The notes beneath the pieces are model-generated. The model saw nothing but the letters and a program-made list of their open reading frames with translations. It was not told the origin of the DNA and ran no database searches. Positions 13,918-25,735 of a stretch of DNA of 47,217 nucleotides are shown piece after piece. How positions within the stretch are numbered: the first letter of the stretch is position 1; each line of letters starts with the position of its first letter. The position numbers and the translations under genes are program-made. Origin of the DNA: Nymphaea colorata (lineage: Eukaryota; Streptophyta; Magnoliopsida; Nymphaeales; Nymphaeaceae); the NCBI RefSeq assembly GCF_008831285.2, contig NW_022204902.1, positions 1 to 47,217 of the forward strand. Direction: 5' to 3'.

Positions 13918-16061
13918 TTAAATCTCACTTGTATTGGTACGAACGCGTGATTTCAATCCTTTAGATCGTTCACTATAGATGTAACAACAAATTCAACTCA
14001 TCGGACTAATTACACGCATTCAAAGTAATGCATAGATCCCATTTGTATCCATATGAACTTGCGATTTCAATTATTTAAATCATTTATTATAGATGTATTA
14101 ACAAGTGAAATACAATAGATTAACTGTAAGGGACCAACTTAATGACCTGACTCTCATTCATTTCCAAACGAACTTCTTTTTTCAAGCCACTAAGTCAATC
14201 TATACGTATGTAACAAATGACTACGCACACTCAATTAAATATATTGATCAAATATATGTAATAACAAGTGAAAATGAGTCATGTAATTTCTCAATTAAAT
14301 TTATGTGATCAAATATATGTAATAACAAGTGAAACATATTAGGTTACCTACAAGACACCAAATGAATCACTCAAATCTCATTCATTTCCATACAAACCAA
14401 TGATTTCAATATACTAAATCGTTTAATATAGATGTAACAACAAGTTAAGCACATTCAATTAAGTATGCGTGATCAAATGAATCACTCAAATCTCCCTCGT
14501 ATCGAGACGAGTGATTTAGTGTGCGTATGGATACAAATGAATGAGATGTAACAACATGTTCAACTTATTGAACAAACTACAAGGGATCAAACTAAACTAA
14601 TCCATAGGTCTCTTTTACATCCATATAAACTTGTGAGTTTTTATCGTTTAAATCGTTGATCATAGATGTCATAACGAGTGAAACACATTAGGTTAATTAT
14701 AAGACACCAAATGAATCACTCAAATCTCATTTATTTTCACACAAACTTGTAATTTGAATTCACTTAATCTAGCAATATGGATGTAACAACAAGTTAAGCA
14801 CATTCAATTAAGTATGTGTGATCATTTGAATCACTTAAATCGCACTTGTATTGATACGAACTTGTCATTTCAATCATTTAGATCGTGCACTATAGTTGTA
14901 ACAATAAATTCAACTCATCGGACTAACTACACGAGTATGTATCCACATGAACATGTGATTTCAATCATTTAAATCATTCATTATATATGTATTCCAAACG
15001 AACTTCTGGTATCAAAGCCACTAGATCATTCTATACGTAAGTAAGAAATGGTCACGCACATTCAATTAAATACAAGTGATCAATTATATGTAATAACAAG
15101 TGAAAATGAATCACTTAATCTCTCAATTAAATATAAGTGATCAAATAAATGTAATAACAAGTGAAACACATTAGGTTACTTACAAGACACCAAATGAATC
15201 ACTCCAATATCATTCATTTTCATACAAACCTATGATTTTAATCTACTAAATCATTTAATATAGACGTAACAACAAGTTAAGCACATTCAATTACGTATGT
15301 GTGATAAAATGAATCACTTAAATCCCACTCGTACTAATACGAACTTGTGATTTCAATTCCTTACATCGATCACCATAGATGTAAGAACTAGTTCAACTTA
15401 TTGCACTAACTACAAGGGATCAAACTAATGCATAGGTCTCCTTTATATCCTTACAAACTTGTAAGTTTTAATCATTTAAATCATTGATCAAAGATGTAAT
15501 AACAAGTGAAACACAATAGGTTAACTACAAGACACCAAATGAATCACTCGAATATCATTCATTTTTGCACAAACTTGTAATTTCAATCTACTAAATCATT
15601 TATTATAGATGTAACAACAAGTTAAACACATTCAATTAAGTATGCATGATTATATGAATCACTTAAATCTCCCTTGTATTCGTGCGAACATGTGATTTCA
15701 AACCTTTAGAACGTTCCCTATAGATGTAACAGCAAATTCAACTCATCGGACTAACTACACGTGTACAAATATAGTGACTTCAACCATTTGTATCCATATA
15801 AACTTGTGATTTCAACCATTTAAATCATTCATTATAGATGTAATGACAAGTGAAATACATTAGATTAACTATAAGGGACCAATATAGTGACTTGACTCTC
15901 ATTCATTTCCAAACGGACTTCTTTTTTCCAGCCACTAAGTCATTCTATACGTATGTAACAAATGGTTACGCACATTCAATTAAATATAAGTTATCAAATG
16001 TATGTAAGAACAAGTAAAAATGAATCACTCAAATCTCATTCATTTCCATACAAACCTATGA
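13918..16061 (+). repeat. HOR copy 6, cut off by the retroelement block
   Basis: It follows the standard HOR to about 16027. There GTAAAAATGAATCAC continues into TCAAATCTCATTCATTTCC, which belongs to a different monomer of the unit. Satellite sequence stops at about 16061 inside a B-type monomer (CAAACCTATGA). The inverted segment expected later in the unit is absent because the copy is truncated. Confidence 0.85.
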
Positions 16062-16082
16062 GATCCCGCGCCATTTGAAAAT
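16062..16082. other. 21-bp sequence between satellite and LTR
   Basis: These bases match neither the satellite monomers nor the LTR or the primer-binding-site side of the element. The last five bases (AAAAT) would be a candidate target-site duplication for the reverse-strand LTR that starts at 16083. The partner copy is not found because the other end of that element has been rearranged. Confidence 0.4.
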
Positions 16083-19000
16083 TGTTAGGATCCCGACCCC
16101 AACGGTCCGACCCAAGGAGTCGAGGTCCTACTGCCAAGATCGCCTCGAGGATCTAGACCAAAAACCTAAACAAATAATACAAGGAACTACCCAGCCGGAC
16201 AGGACCCCGGCGCAAACCCAATAGGACGTGATGAACAAGTAGGGGTAATCCCAAAAACCTCACTAAGTCAAAACCTACTACAAATAACTATGAGGGATGT
16301 GAGGCCGTACAAGCGTGCGCGATACAAGAGTACTCTCGCAACTCACTCAATCCAAACCATCAAACCACACAACCACATCTATACGTAACAAACCACACCC
16401 AATACCCTAGGTAGGCTCGTCGATGAGCGGTCGTGTCTAGGCCAAGGGCCGTCGAGGTACCGCTGGAATCAACCAAGGCCGAAGCCGGGCTCAAGCAAAT
16501 ACGAAACTACAAGGAAGTGAGAGGGCGTTACCGGCCAGCTAGTCTTGGCTGTCCGCAAGGAGGCCACGAGGTGAATCCCCAACCTCGGGCAATGCAGCAA
16601 CAGTGAGGGAGATCTCCGGATGAGGAAGAAGCGGATTGGATCCCGTGAAGAGGTGGAAGCTACACCGGCAGTCTTCAAATTGCCGGCTATTGACGCCGGA
16701 CGTGTTGCTGGAATACGGCCCTCCTGTTCGTGAGCAAGAGACAGCAGCTAGTGGTTAGCTACTGCTGGGATAGGTCCTCCTGGCCGTGCTGGGATCGCTG
16801 CTCCAAGAGGGTACCAGAACTGGAAGTGCCTCGCCGTGCGTAGGGGAGGACCTTCAGAAGGGCTGGGTTCGGTTTAGAACCCGGAAGAACCTAGCTACGG
16901 GAAAAGATAAGAGCTTGGTTTAGAGCTCGGGCAAACCTAGCTACGAGAGGGTCCGGTTAAGGGTGGCTGGCCAGCTCAAGGCTTAGGGTCAGCTGGGTCA
17001 AGGCGGACTAAGGACTGGCTTAGGTTCAAATGCGGCTGGGATTGACTTGAATTAAGTCAAGACGCTAAGGCATAAGGAAGGTGCGGAAGAGAGGGGGCGG
17101 CTTGGGTCTATCCGTGAAAGAGGTGGGTCCGAATCACTTAGGCAGCGTTGACCTTGGCTGCCTTAGGACCTAGGGCTACTTTCCAGAAATAGAGGAAAAG
17201 AGGGTCAAGGGCACGGATGGCCAAAGTAGGAGAGGTCGACTTAGGGGGGTTGACCAAGGGATATTGCGACAAGGACTTACCTAAATTAGGACAAGGGAGG
17301 TTACGGTAAGTCTATCTAAGGGGTGTTGACTTAAGCTGGTCAATGGTTCCTACGGGTATCGAAGTGGGTGAGGCCAGGTGGAGGCCACCTAACTAAGAAA
17401 GAGGGAGGTGAGAAGGACGCCAATTGCCAAAGGCAAGGGTTGGCGGGGAGATTCCTTCCTACGGTAGAGGAGGAAAAGGGGCGCTCAATTCTAAACTGAA
17501 ATGAGAGATAAGAGAGTTGCTAGAGAGAGACTAGCAAATAAGGATTCGACTCCAATTTCCTTCCTAAAGAATGAGGAGGGAATTGGCTCGGCTTTCTTCC
17601 AATTGTTAGGAAGGGGAGGCACGTGGCCAAAGACAAAAGGTAAGACTTCAACGTTAGGCGCGTGGGGACTCCTTCTTCTCTTCTTCACGAGGGACACAAG
17701 CGGTGACTCGACAAGAAAGGGATTAGGCAAGAGCTAAAGGGGTAAAGCTGGCTCACACTCAAGGTAAGAGCATGAGGTGGAAAGGGGAGAACTCCATGCG
17801 AGAGGGACTAAAGACGGTGGAGGAAAAGAAAGGGGGAAGTGCGATAACAAGGTTGGCTCCAACGTTGACAAGTGTAAACCGTGGGACCTACAAAGGAATG
17901 GTGTGCGACATAGAGGGGGAAAGCTGGCTCGGTTCAGGTGGGTAATAATTAGGGAAGGTGAGGTGGAGAGGAGCTAAGGTAAGATACCAAAAAATGGAGG
18001 AGACGAGCTGGGGCAAGGAGGAGGTGGCGAATTCCTAGACCTCACTTCCAAAAGGAAAACGTGTGATGGCCTCTACGAAATCGGCAAGGGCTCTAAGGGA
18101 TGAGAAAGGTAAAATGTGTGGGGCCAAGGTTTCGAGAGGGAGTGGTGACCTGGTGATGAGGCTTGGGGCTAACAAAAAGGAAGGGGCTCGGATAGGGAAG
18201 AGGAGGAGGTGGCGTTCTCACAACGCTCCACCAAAATGGAAATACGTGTGAGAGTCAACAAAAACGGTAGAGGGATTATGCGAGGGAAAAGGTGAAAATG
18301 CGTGGGGTAGGCTGCTCGACAAGGAATGAGGGACTAGCTGGTGAGGTGGCAGGAGCTGCAGGCTGGGATGACGACACGTGGTGACACCAATGGCTAAGAT
18401 GAGAGGAAGGACTCGGTTGACTACAAGATTGGCAACAAAATTGGTAAGGAGATTGCGAGGAGAGGGATTTACCGAATTTGGGGGAATTCGATAGAGTCTT
18501 GGATGATTCTCGGCTGGGACCGAATCAACCAAGTGGGACAGGTGGCTAGGTAAATCTGGGAGGCTAAGGGGATGGCTGACACGTGGCTCACTCAAGGGCT
18601 AGGATTAAACAAAAGAGAGAAAGAATAGGACTTACCAAATGAAGACCGGTGGCCAAGGAAGGTGCGAGCTAGCACCGGCGGCTAGGGTTGAACGCCCTAG
18701 TGCGCTCCTCCAAGGAAGGGACCAGAATACCCTCGAACTGAAGCTGACTCCTTCCACGATCAGGGGTAATATGGACCACGCCGGAATTGGCCAAAATCTG
18801 GCCGGAATCACCTAGATGTTCACCGGAGTTGCAGAATTCAGGCCGAGCCTAGAACATGCGATTTGCGGTCCGAATGAAGCTCAATTTACGCCATTTGATT
18901 CCTCTTGATTGGGCGACTTCTTCTAAGCACTTTTCTCTTTAATTTGACGCCCTTTTGATGCACTTATGCAAGCCTTTTGCTTGCTGGATTTGTGCATCCG

Positions 19001-20416
19001 TTTTGCTCAAAAACGGAGGCAACCAAAGCGCTCTTGTGAGGACGCTCTTTGGAGACCTTCGTGCGTAGCGTGAGGGGAAGAACTTCAAGAATGCCAAGGA
19101 GTTCTTGAGACGCATAAGCAAGAATTTGGTGCTGTTTTCAGCCGTGGGATGAGAGCTCAAACTCTCGGGTGTACACCGAGGGAGTGAAATCCTCCTTCTA
19201 GCCGAATACAAAATCAAATCCGAGCAACGTGTTGCTCACTAACTTTTCTTGTTTTCTCTTCGTACTAACCTTTTTCTCTTGCGCTACTTTGATGTCTTTT
19301 GCTGCTGCTACCAAGTCGCCCAAGTTGCTGCAGCCTTCCCGGGATGAAGACAGCCTCACAACCTTCTTTGTGTTTGAGAAGGAAGGCACCGTGCTTCAAC
19401 AAAATGCTCGTGGGGTATTCTTCGTGGTCCGTTGGAGACGCCGCGCGCCGGAGCTTGCTGCTATCCTTAGGCCGTGATCCTTAGGTCGAGGGGAAGAGGA
19501 AGAAACCAGAAAACAAGGATGAGTGGAAGAGGGAGACCTTCGGTTGACAAGAGGGCTGAAGACGATGCAGATCTTCACCATGGGATTCGAAAGGTAGATG
19601 ACGCCATGGAGGATGACGCTAGGGCTTGGAGAATCCTTGAGGACGAGTGGGAGAGAAGAGGCTGCGCCAGGGATGAGGAGGGACGCCAAGGAGAGAAGGG
19701 AGACCACCGCGGGAGAGGGGTGAGCCAAGGGGAGTACGAGAGAGAGAAAGGGCATTCCGCCCAACACAATTCCTCAATTCATTTTCCTTATTCAAAAGCA
19801 TAACAATTACATGAATTCAATCACTTAAATAACTTCCTAATCAACTCGGTTCACATTCCGAACCGGTTCACTAAAGAATCAAAACAAAAACGGAACTCAA
19901 TTGGATCTAAAAAACGGAGCTCCAAAGAAATCCAAAAACGGAACTCAATGGGGTCCAAAAACGGAACTCTATGGGATCCAAAAACGAGCTCCAAAAAATC
20001 AATCCTAATGGACGCTATCCGTCCAAATAAAATGGTCCGTGGATCATTTGGATCCACTTGCTTGGGCGCATGGTTGAGCTTGGACCGGCTCAACCCCCTT
20101 TTGCCTAGGTTCGACCTAGACTACCTCGTGTGAACTTGGGTTAGGACTCGACCATAGGTTAGACCAATCAAGTTCGGGAAAGTCCTAAAAACGGATCAAA
20201 GCCACCTTGAGGTTTAATCCAATTTCGCTCACGCTTGGCCGTTGTTGCTCCGCCCGCTCCGCCCACTGCAAGAACTCCAAGCTGTATAGTTTCCTCCGTG
20301 GCTGGCCTAGCTGCCTTGCTGGACTCACGTCCAGCCCTTACGAGCCTAGTCGGACCCGGCTTGGCCCTTGGTTCAGCCCTTACAAGCCAAGCCGGCTGGA
20401 TTTTTGGCTCGTAACA
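16083..20416 (-). mobile_element. Complete LTR, reverse strand (variant B)
   Basis: The segment starts with TGTTAGGATCCC and ends with CTCGTAACA, the reverse complement of the termini seen in the forward LTR 25185-29617. At 20417 it abuts the reversed polypurine tract, so this is the 3' LTR of a reverse-strand element. It carries, in reverse order, all LTR landmarks: the three-hairpin cluster, the ~23-bp minisatellite (about 19887-19996), the double stem-loop near 18950-19020, the GGTAAGT motif and the ~185-bp degenerate repeats. The half nearest 16083 matches 41685-43700 better than 25185-29617, which defines a second LTR variant. Short ORFs in it are not conserved as coding. A tRNA, TATA box or poly(A) signal could not be assigned with confidence. 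Confidence 0.9.
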
Positions 20417-21799
20417 GATCCACCCTCCTTAAAATGAGCTTGTCCCCAAGCTCTTGCTTTACCTTTTCCAGGATGGGTCCGAATACCACGCGCTACCCAC
20501 ATAAATTTTTCCTTCGGTCCATAGTCCCTCTGGTTGAGGAAACATCCTCTCGGCCCTTTCTGAAAATCCCGAGTAAAGACCCGAGTTGTCTTACTCATGG
20601 TTTCCTGACGTAACCTTTCAGGGCCGTAGTCTCTAGGTAGCTGCCCGATGTGAAGCCTTTGCTGCCCTTGCAGCTGTTTGCTTCCGCTTCTGCTCGTTTT
20701 CAATGTGGTGGTCTGCCCGTGGTTCTGCGATTGCCAAGTGTTGCTGCTCACTGGGACAGGCCATTGCGCTTCTGCTGCGCGCTCACTATAGTCGGGGCCT
20801 AGTAATAAGCCTGACATGTTCGGATTAAGGGAGTTATGAGGGTCCCTTAATTCCCGAATACAGTTTGGAGAGTCTGGAAATTGGTATGCTCTCCAACGCT
20901 CTGGGTAGAGTTTTTCAATGTAGTTTCCCAGAGTTGACAAGTTGTGTTGCCGACCACCTTTCCTAGACTGTATCTGACGCTGGGAAGAGGCGAAGGTGGT
21001 CACTGTGTACTGCTCACCGGCTGCTCCTAAATCTGTCATCTTAAGGCCATGACGTTCCTCAACAACATTCTCGCTTTCCTCTTCAGACTTGGGGAGGATT
21101 TAGTCTATTTCTGCTAGGAGGTCTTCTTCAAATTGCTCCCGGATGTTAAGCGGTTTGGTTCGTTGCTTACACCCGGGTTTAGAACCCTTTTTGTTTCTCT
21201 TAGAGGCGGTAACTACCTCTTTTCCTTCTTGGCTCTGAACAAGAGAGGGTCTCTTGTCTTGGGCTCTAACTACTTTGGCGTTTTGACTTGCCAATTCTTG
21301 AGTCGCCCCTTGTTGGAGTTTCATACGTGCACTTTTGGGAGACTCAAAGAACTCGTGATCCATACCACCCTCCTTAGGTTGGTTCATAAGGATGCTAGGA
21401 GGTGGTAACAACCCTTTGCTGCCCGTGGCTGGCTGCCCCATTGTGTCTATCTTTGTTTGCTCACAGGTTTCTTGATTCCATGGCTCATCTGCCCATCTAA
21501 AAGGTGACACTAGGGTGAAGATTTCTTCTTTGCTTTGCATCGGCGTCACTTTAGGACTTGCCTCAGGCGTTAGTTCTTCAAGAGGTGTCGCCCTACTATC
21601 AGCTTGTGTTAGGCTAGATGAGCACTCTTCGTTTGAGTTTGGACACGTACTATTAGTTTCCCTTAATTTCTCTTGTTTTGTCGTCTTGGAAGGTTCAGGT
21701 AAGGGAAGTAGCCCTTCGTAAATGCCATTGGAGTGCTTTGTGTCTCTCCGTCTGACCGACTCGTTCTGCTGGTTGGGCCTTTGGTTCCCATTTGATGCT
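20380..21799 (-). pseudogene. C-terminal half of the FHA-like element protein, broken
   Basis: Reverse-strand reading gives the region from LEELTPEASPK-like sequence through ADEPWNQET, the basic patch SKRNKKGSKPGCKQRTK and PERWRAYQFPDSP to the end of the internal region. It is homologous to 31790-32950. The frame is interrupted by one stop near 21100, where the 30665-32605 copy has Gly. Otherwise the same frame continues through the polypurine tract and about 36 bases into the LTR. Relative to 23942-25377 it lacks a 24-base piece between the two R-DYGP motifs. The N-terminal FHA-like part is absent because the copy is joined at 21800-21811 to an inverted LTR piece. Function is unknown and the copy is probably dead. 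Confidence 0.7.
20417..20430 (-). promoter_or_regulatory. Polypurine tract (plus-strand primer), reverse strand
   Basis: Reverse complement of AAGGAGGGTGGATC directly inside the 3' LTR, where the plus-strand primer of LTR retroelements sits. The identical tract is found at 25171-25184 and 32947-32960. Confidence 0.85.
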
Positions 21800-21811
21800 C
21801 TAGGTTGAACC

Positions 21812-23938
21812 TAGGCAAAAGGGGGTTGAGCCGGTCCAAGCTCAACCATGCGCCCAAGCAAGTGGATCCAAATGATCCACGGACCATTTTATTTGGACGG
21901 ATAGCGTCCATTAGGATTGATTTTTTGGAGCTCGTTTTTGGACCCCATTGAGTTCCGTTTTTGGATCCCATGGAGCTCCGTTTTTGGATTTCATTTGAGT
22001 TCCGTTTTTGGATCCATTTGAGTCCGGTTTTGATTTGTTTCTTTAGTGAACCGGTTCGGAATGTGAACCGAGTTGCTTAGGCTATTATTTAAGTCATTGA
22101 ATTCATGTAAATGTTATGCTTTTGAATAATGAAAATGAATTGAAGGAATTGTTGGGCGGAATGCCCTTTCTCTCTCTCGTACTCCCCTTGGCTCACCCCT
22201 CTCCCGCGGTGGTCTCCCTTCTTTCCTTGGTGTCCCTCCTCACCCATGGCGCAGCCTCTTCTCTCCCACTCATCCTCAAGGATTCTCCAAGCCCTAGCGT
22301 CATCCTCCATGGCGTCCTCTTCATTCCAGCCCCTTAGGTGAAGGACGGCATCCCTTTACCCTCTATCCAGCCGAAGGTCTCGTCTCCCCTACCTTAATTT
22401 CTGTTTTCTTCCTCTTCCCCTCGACCTAAGGATCACGGCCAAAGGAAAGCAGCAAGCTCCGGCGCGCGGCGTCTCCAACGGACCACGAAGAATACCCCAC
22501 GAGCATTTTTTTGAAGCATGGTGCCTTCCTTCTCAAACACAAAGAAGGTTGTGAGGCTGTCTTCATCCCGGGAAGGCTGCAGCAACTTGGGCGACCTGGT
22601 AGCAGCAGCAAAAGACATCAAAGTAGCGCAAGAGAAAAAGGTTAGTACGAAGAGAAAACAAGAAAAGTTAGTGAGCAACACGTTGCTCGGATTTGATTTT
22701 GTATTCGGCTAGAAGGAGGATTTCACTCCCTCGGTGTACACCCGAGAGTTTGAGCTCTCATCCCACGGCTGAAAACAGCACCAAATTCTTGCTTACGCGT
22801 CTCAAGAACTCCTTGGCATTCTTGAAGTTCTTCCCCTCACGCTATGCACGAAGGTCTCCAAAGAGCGTCCTCACAAGAGCGCTTTGGTTGCCTCCGTTTT
22901 TGAGCAAAACGGATGCACAAATCCAGCAAGCAAAAGGCTTGCATAAGTGCATCAAAAGGGCGTCAAATTAAAGAGAAAAGTGCTTAGAAGTAGTCGCCCA
23001 ATCAAGAGGAATCAAATGGCTAAATTGAGCTTCATTCGGACCGCAAATCGCATGTTCTAGGCTCGGCCTGAATTCTGCGACTCCGGTGAACATCTAGGTG
23101 ATTCCGGCCAGATTTTGGCCAATTCCGGTGTGGTCCATATTACCCCTGATCGTGGAAGGAGTCAGCTTCAGTTTGAGGGTATTCTGGTCCATTCCTTGGA
23201 GGAACGCACTAGGGCGTTCAACCCTAGCCGCCGGTGCTAGCTCGCACCTTCCTTGGCCGCCGGTCTTCATTTGGTAAGTCCTATTCTTTCTCTCTTTTGT
23301 TTAATCCTGGCCCTTGAGTGAGCCACGTGTCAGCCATCCCCTTAGCCTCCCAGATTTACCTAGCCACCTGTCCCACTTGGTTGATTCGGTCCCAGCCGAG
23401 AATCATCCAAGACTCCATCGAATTCCCCCAAATCCGGTAAATCCCTCTCCTCGCAATCTCCTTACCAATTTTGTTGCCAATCTTGTAGTCAACCGAGTCC
23501 TTCCTCTCATCTTAGCCATTGGTGTCGCCACGTGTCGTCATCCCAGCTTGAAGCTCCTGCCACCTCACCAGCTAGTCCCTCCTTCCTTGTCGAGCAGCCT
23601 ACCCCACGCGTTTTCACCTTTTCCCTCGCATAATCCCTCTACCGTTTTTGTTGACTCTCACACGTATTTCCATTTTGGTGGAGCGTTGTGAGAACACCAC
23701 CTGCTCCTCTTCCCTATCCGAGCCCCTTCCTTTTTGTTAGCCCCAAGCCTCATCACCAGGTCACCACTCCCTCTCGAGACCTTGGCCCCACACGTTTTAC
23801 CTTTCTCATCCCTTAGAGCCCTTGCCGATTTCGTAGAGGCCATCACACGTTTTCCTTTTGGAAGTGAGGTCTAGGAATTCGCCACCTCCTCCTTGCCCCA
23901 GCTCGTCTCCTCCATTTTTGATATCTTACCTTATCTCC
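21812..23938 (+). mobile_element. LTR fragment, forward (offset ~0.3 to ~2.5 kb)
   Basis: Collinear with 25490-27660 of the complete forward LTR and even closer to the reverse-strand LTR at 16083-20416. It begins at the CTAGGT...ACCTAG hairpin and stops just after GCCACCTCCTCCTTGCCCC and TTACCTTATCTCC. It lacks the first ~0.3 kb and last ~2 kb of the LTR. Together with 16083-20416 it makes an inverted repeat around the internal piece 20417-21800. Confidence 0.85.
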
Positions 23939-23941
23939 CCT

Positions 23942-25377
23942 ACTCAAACGAAGAGTGCTCATCTAGCCTAACACAAGCTGATAGTAGGGTGACACCTCTT
24001 GAAGAACTAATGCCTGAGGCAAGTCCTAAAGTGACGCCGATGCAAAGCAAAGAAGAAATCTTCACCCTAGCGTCACCTTTTAGATGGGCAGATGAGCCAT
24101 GGAATCAAGAAACCCGTGAGCAAACAGAGATAGAAACCATGGACCAGCCAGCCACGGGCAGCAAAGGGTTGTTACCACCTCCTAGAATCCTTATGAACCA
24201 ACCTAAGGAGGGTGGTATGGATCACGAGTTCTTTGAATCTCCCAAAAGTGCACGTATGAAACTCCATCAAGGGGCGACTCAAGAATTGGCAAGTCAAAAC
24301 GCCAAGCTAAATAGAGCCCAAGACAAGAGACCCTCTCTTGTTTAGCGCCAAGAAGGAAAAGAGGTAGTTGCCGCCTCAAAAAGAAACAAAAAGGGTTCTA
24401 AACCCAGGTGTAAGCAAAGAACCAAACCGCTTAACATCCGGGAGCAGTTTGAAGAAGAGCTCCTAGCAAAGACAAACGGAATCCTCCCTGAGTCTGAAGA
24501 GGAAAACGAAAATATTATTGAGGAGCGTCATGACCTTAAAGCGACAGACATAGGAGCAGCCGGTGCTCAGTACACCGTGACCACCTTTGCCTCTTCCGAG
24601 CGTCAGATACAGTCTAGGAAAGGTGGTCGGCAACACAACTTGTCGACTCTGGGAAACTATATAGAGGAACTCTACCCAGAGCGTTGGAGAGCATACCAAT
24701 TTCCAGACTCTCCAAACTGTAGTCGGGAGTTAAGGGATCCTCATGACTCCCTTAACCAAAACATGTCAGGCTTATTACTAGGCCCCGACTATAGTAAGCG
24801 CGCAGCAGAAGCGCAGTGGCCTGTCCCAGTGAGCAGCAACACTTGGCAATCGCAGAACCACGGGCAGACCACCACACGGAAAGCGAGAATAAGCGGAAGC
24901 AAACAGCTGCAAGGGCAGCAAAGGCTTCACATCGGGCAGCTGCCTAGAGACTACGGCCCCAGAAAGACACATCAAGAAACGAGTAAGACAACTCGGGTCT
25001 TCACTCAAGCTTTCAAGAAAGGGCCGAGAGGAAGTTTCCTCAACCAGAGGAACTCCTTAGAAGTACTACCCCGGGACTATGGACCAAAAGAAAAATTTAT
25101 GTGGGTAGCACGTGGAACTCAGACCCATCCGGAAAAAGGTAAAGCAAGAGCTTGGGGACAAGCTCATTTTAAGGAGGGTGGATCTGTTACGAGCCAAAAA
25201 TCTAGCCAGCTTGTAAGGGCTGAACCAAGGACCAAGCCGGGTCCGACTAGGCTCGTAAGGGCTGGACGTGAGTCCAGCAAGGTATCTAGGCCAGCTTCAG
25301 AGGAATACTTACAGCTTGGAGTTCTTGCAGAGGGCGGAGCGGGCGGAGCAACAACGTCCAAGCGTGAGCGAAATTAG
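23942..25377 (+). pseudogene. C-terminal half of the FHA-like element protein, one stop
   Basis: Forward copy equivalent to 31727-33219. It starts abruptly at ACTCAAACGAAGAG next to an LTR fragment, so the FHA-like N-terminus is missing. The frame is open except for a TAG at 24343-24345, where the copy at 30665-32605 has CAG. A single C-to-T change explains it. The reading frame runs across the polypurine tract (25171-25184) and stops only at 25375-25377, about 64 codons inside the LTR. It contains two PRDYGP motifs and the sequence WGQAHFKEGG encoded by the polypurine-tract region. No known domain is recognised in this half. Confidence 0.7.
25171..25184 (+). promoter_or_regulatory. Polypurine tract
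   Basis: AAGGAGGGTGGATC immediately before the LTR start TGTTACGAGCC at 25185. It also encodes the KEGGS part of the element protein. Confidence 0.85.
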
Positions 25378-25477
25378 ATTAAACCTCAAGGTGGCTTTGA
25401 TCCGTTTTTTAGGAGTCTCCCGTACTTGAATGGTCTAACCTATAGTCGAGTCCTAACCCAAGTTCACACGAGGTAGT

Positions 25478-25558
25478 CTAGGTCGAACCTAGGCAAAAGG
25501 GGGTTGAGCCGGTCCAAGCTCAACCATGCGCCCAAGCAAGTGGATCCAAATGATCCAC
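25478..25558 (+). repeat. Cluster of three perfect hairpins near the LTR start
   Basis: Three consecutive inverted repeats are seen: CTAGGT-CGA-ACCTAG (25478-25492), GGTTGAGC-8 nt-GCTCAACC (25502-25525) and GTGGATC-CAAAT-GATCCAC (25540-25558). They recur in the other LTR copies. Two inverted junctions of the region (21800-21811 and 45634-45638) fall inside this cluster. Confidence 0.8.
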
Positions 25559-25604
25559 GGACCATTTTATTTGGACGAATAGCGTCCATTAGGATTGATT
25601 TTTT

Positions 25605-25735
25605 GGAGCTCGTTTTTGGATCCCATGGAGTTCCGTTTTTGGACCCCATTGAGTTCCGTTTTTGGATCCCATGGAGCTCCGTTTTTGGATTTCATTTGAG
25701 TTCCGTTTTTGGATCCATTTGAGTCCGTTTTTGAT
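25605..25735 (+). repeat. ~23-bp minisatellite in the LTR (six units)
   Basis: Units resemble GAGTTCCGTTTTTGGATCCC with variable ends and carry small palindromes (GGATCC, GGAGCTCC). Equivalent arrays lie at about 19887-19996 (-), 21927-22034, 33378-33508, 37707-37838, 45415-45543 (-) and 46016-46130. Unit number is five or six depending on the copy. Confidence 0.85.

Larger units (their letters stand above)
1..16061. repeat. AT-rich satellite array, ~115-bp monomers in a ~3.15-kb higher-order repeat
   Basis: The whole stretch is a tandem array. Monomers begin near an ACAAACTTGTGATTTCAATC-like box and run about 114-115 bp. Three types are visible by their second halves: A (box TTAGGTTAACTATAAGACAC, then AATGAATCACTC), B (box AGCACATTCAATTAAGTATG) and C (box AGTTCAACTTATTGAACTAA, ending near TTATATCCAT). 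They tend to follow one another as A-B-C (about 344 bp), and this is embedded in a longer HOR of about 3.15 kb. Short ORFs of 67 codons at the same phase in four HOR copies are by-products of the repeat and not genes. The array could be centromeric or pericentromeric satellite, but nothing in the sequence proves a centromere role. No gene or transposon interrupts it. Confidence 0.95.

Noticed and set aside
1-16061. CRISPR-like array
   Set aside because: Repeats are 115-bp contiguous monomers with no unique spacers, and the context is a plant genome.
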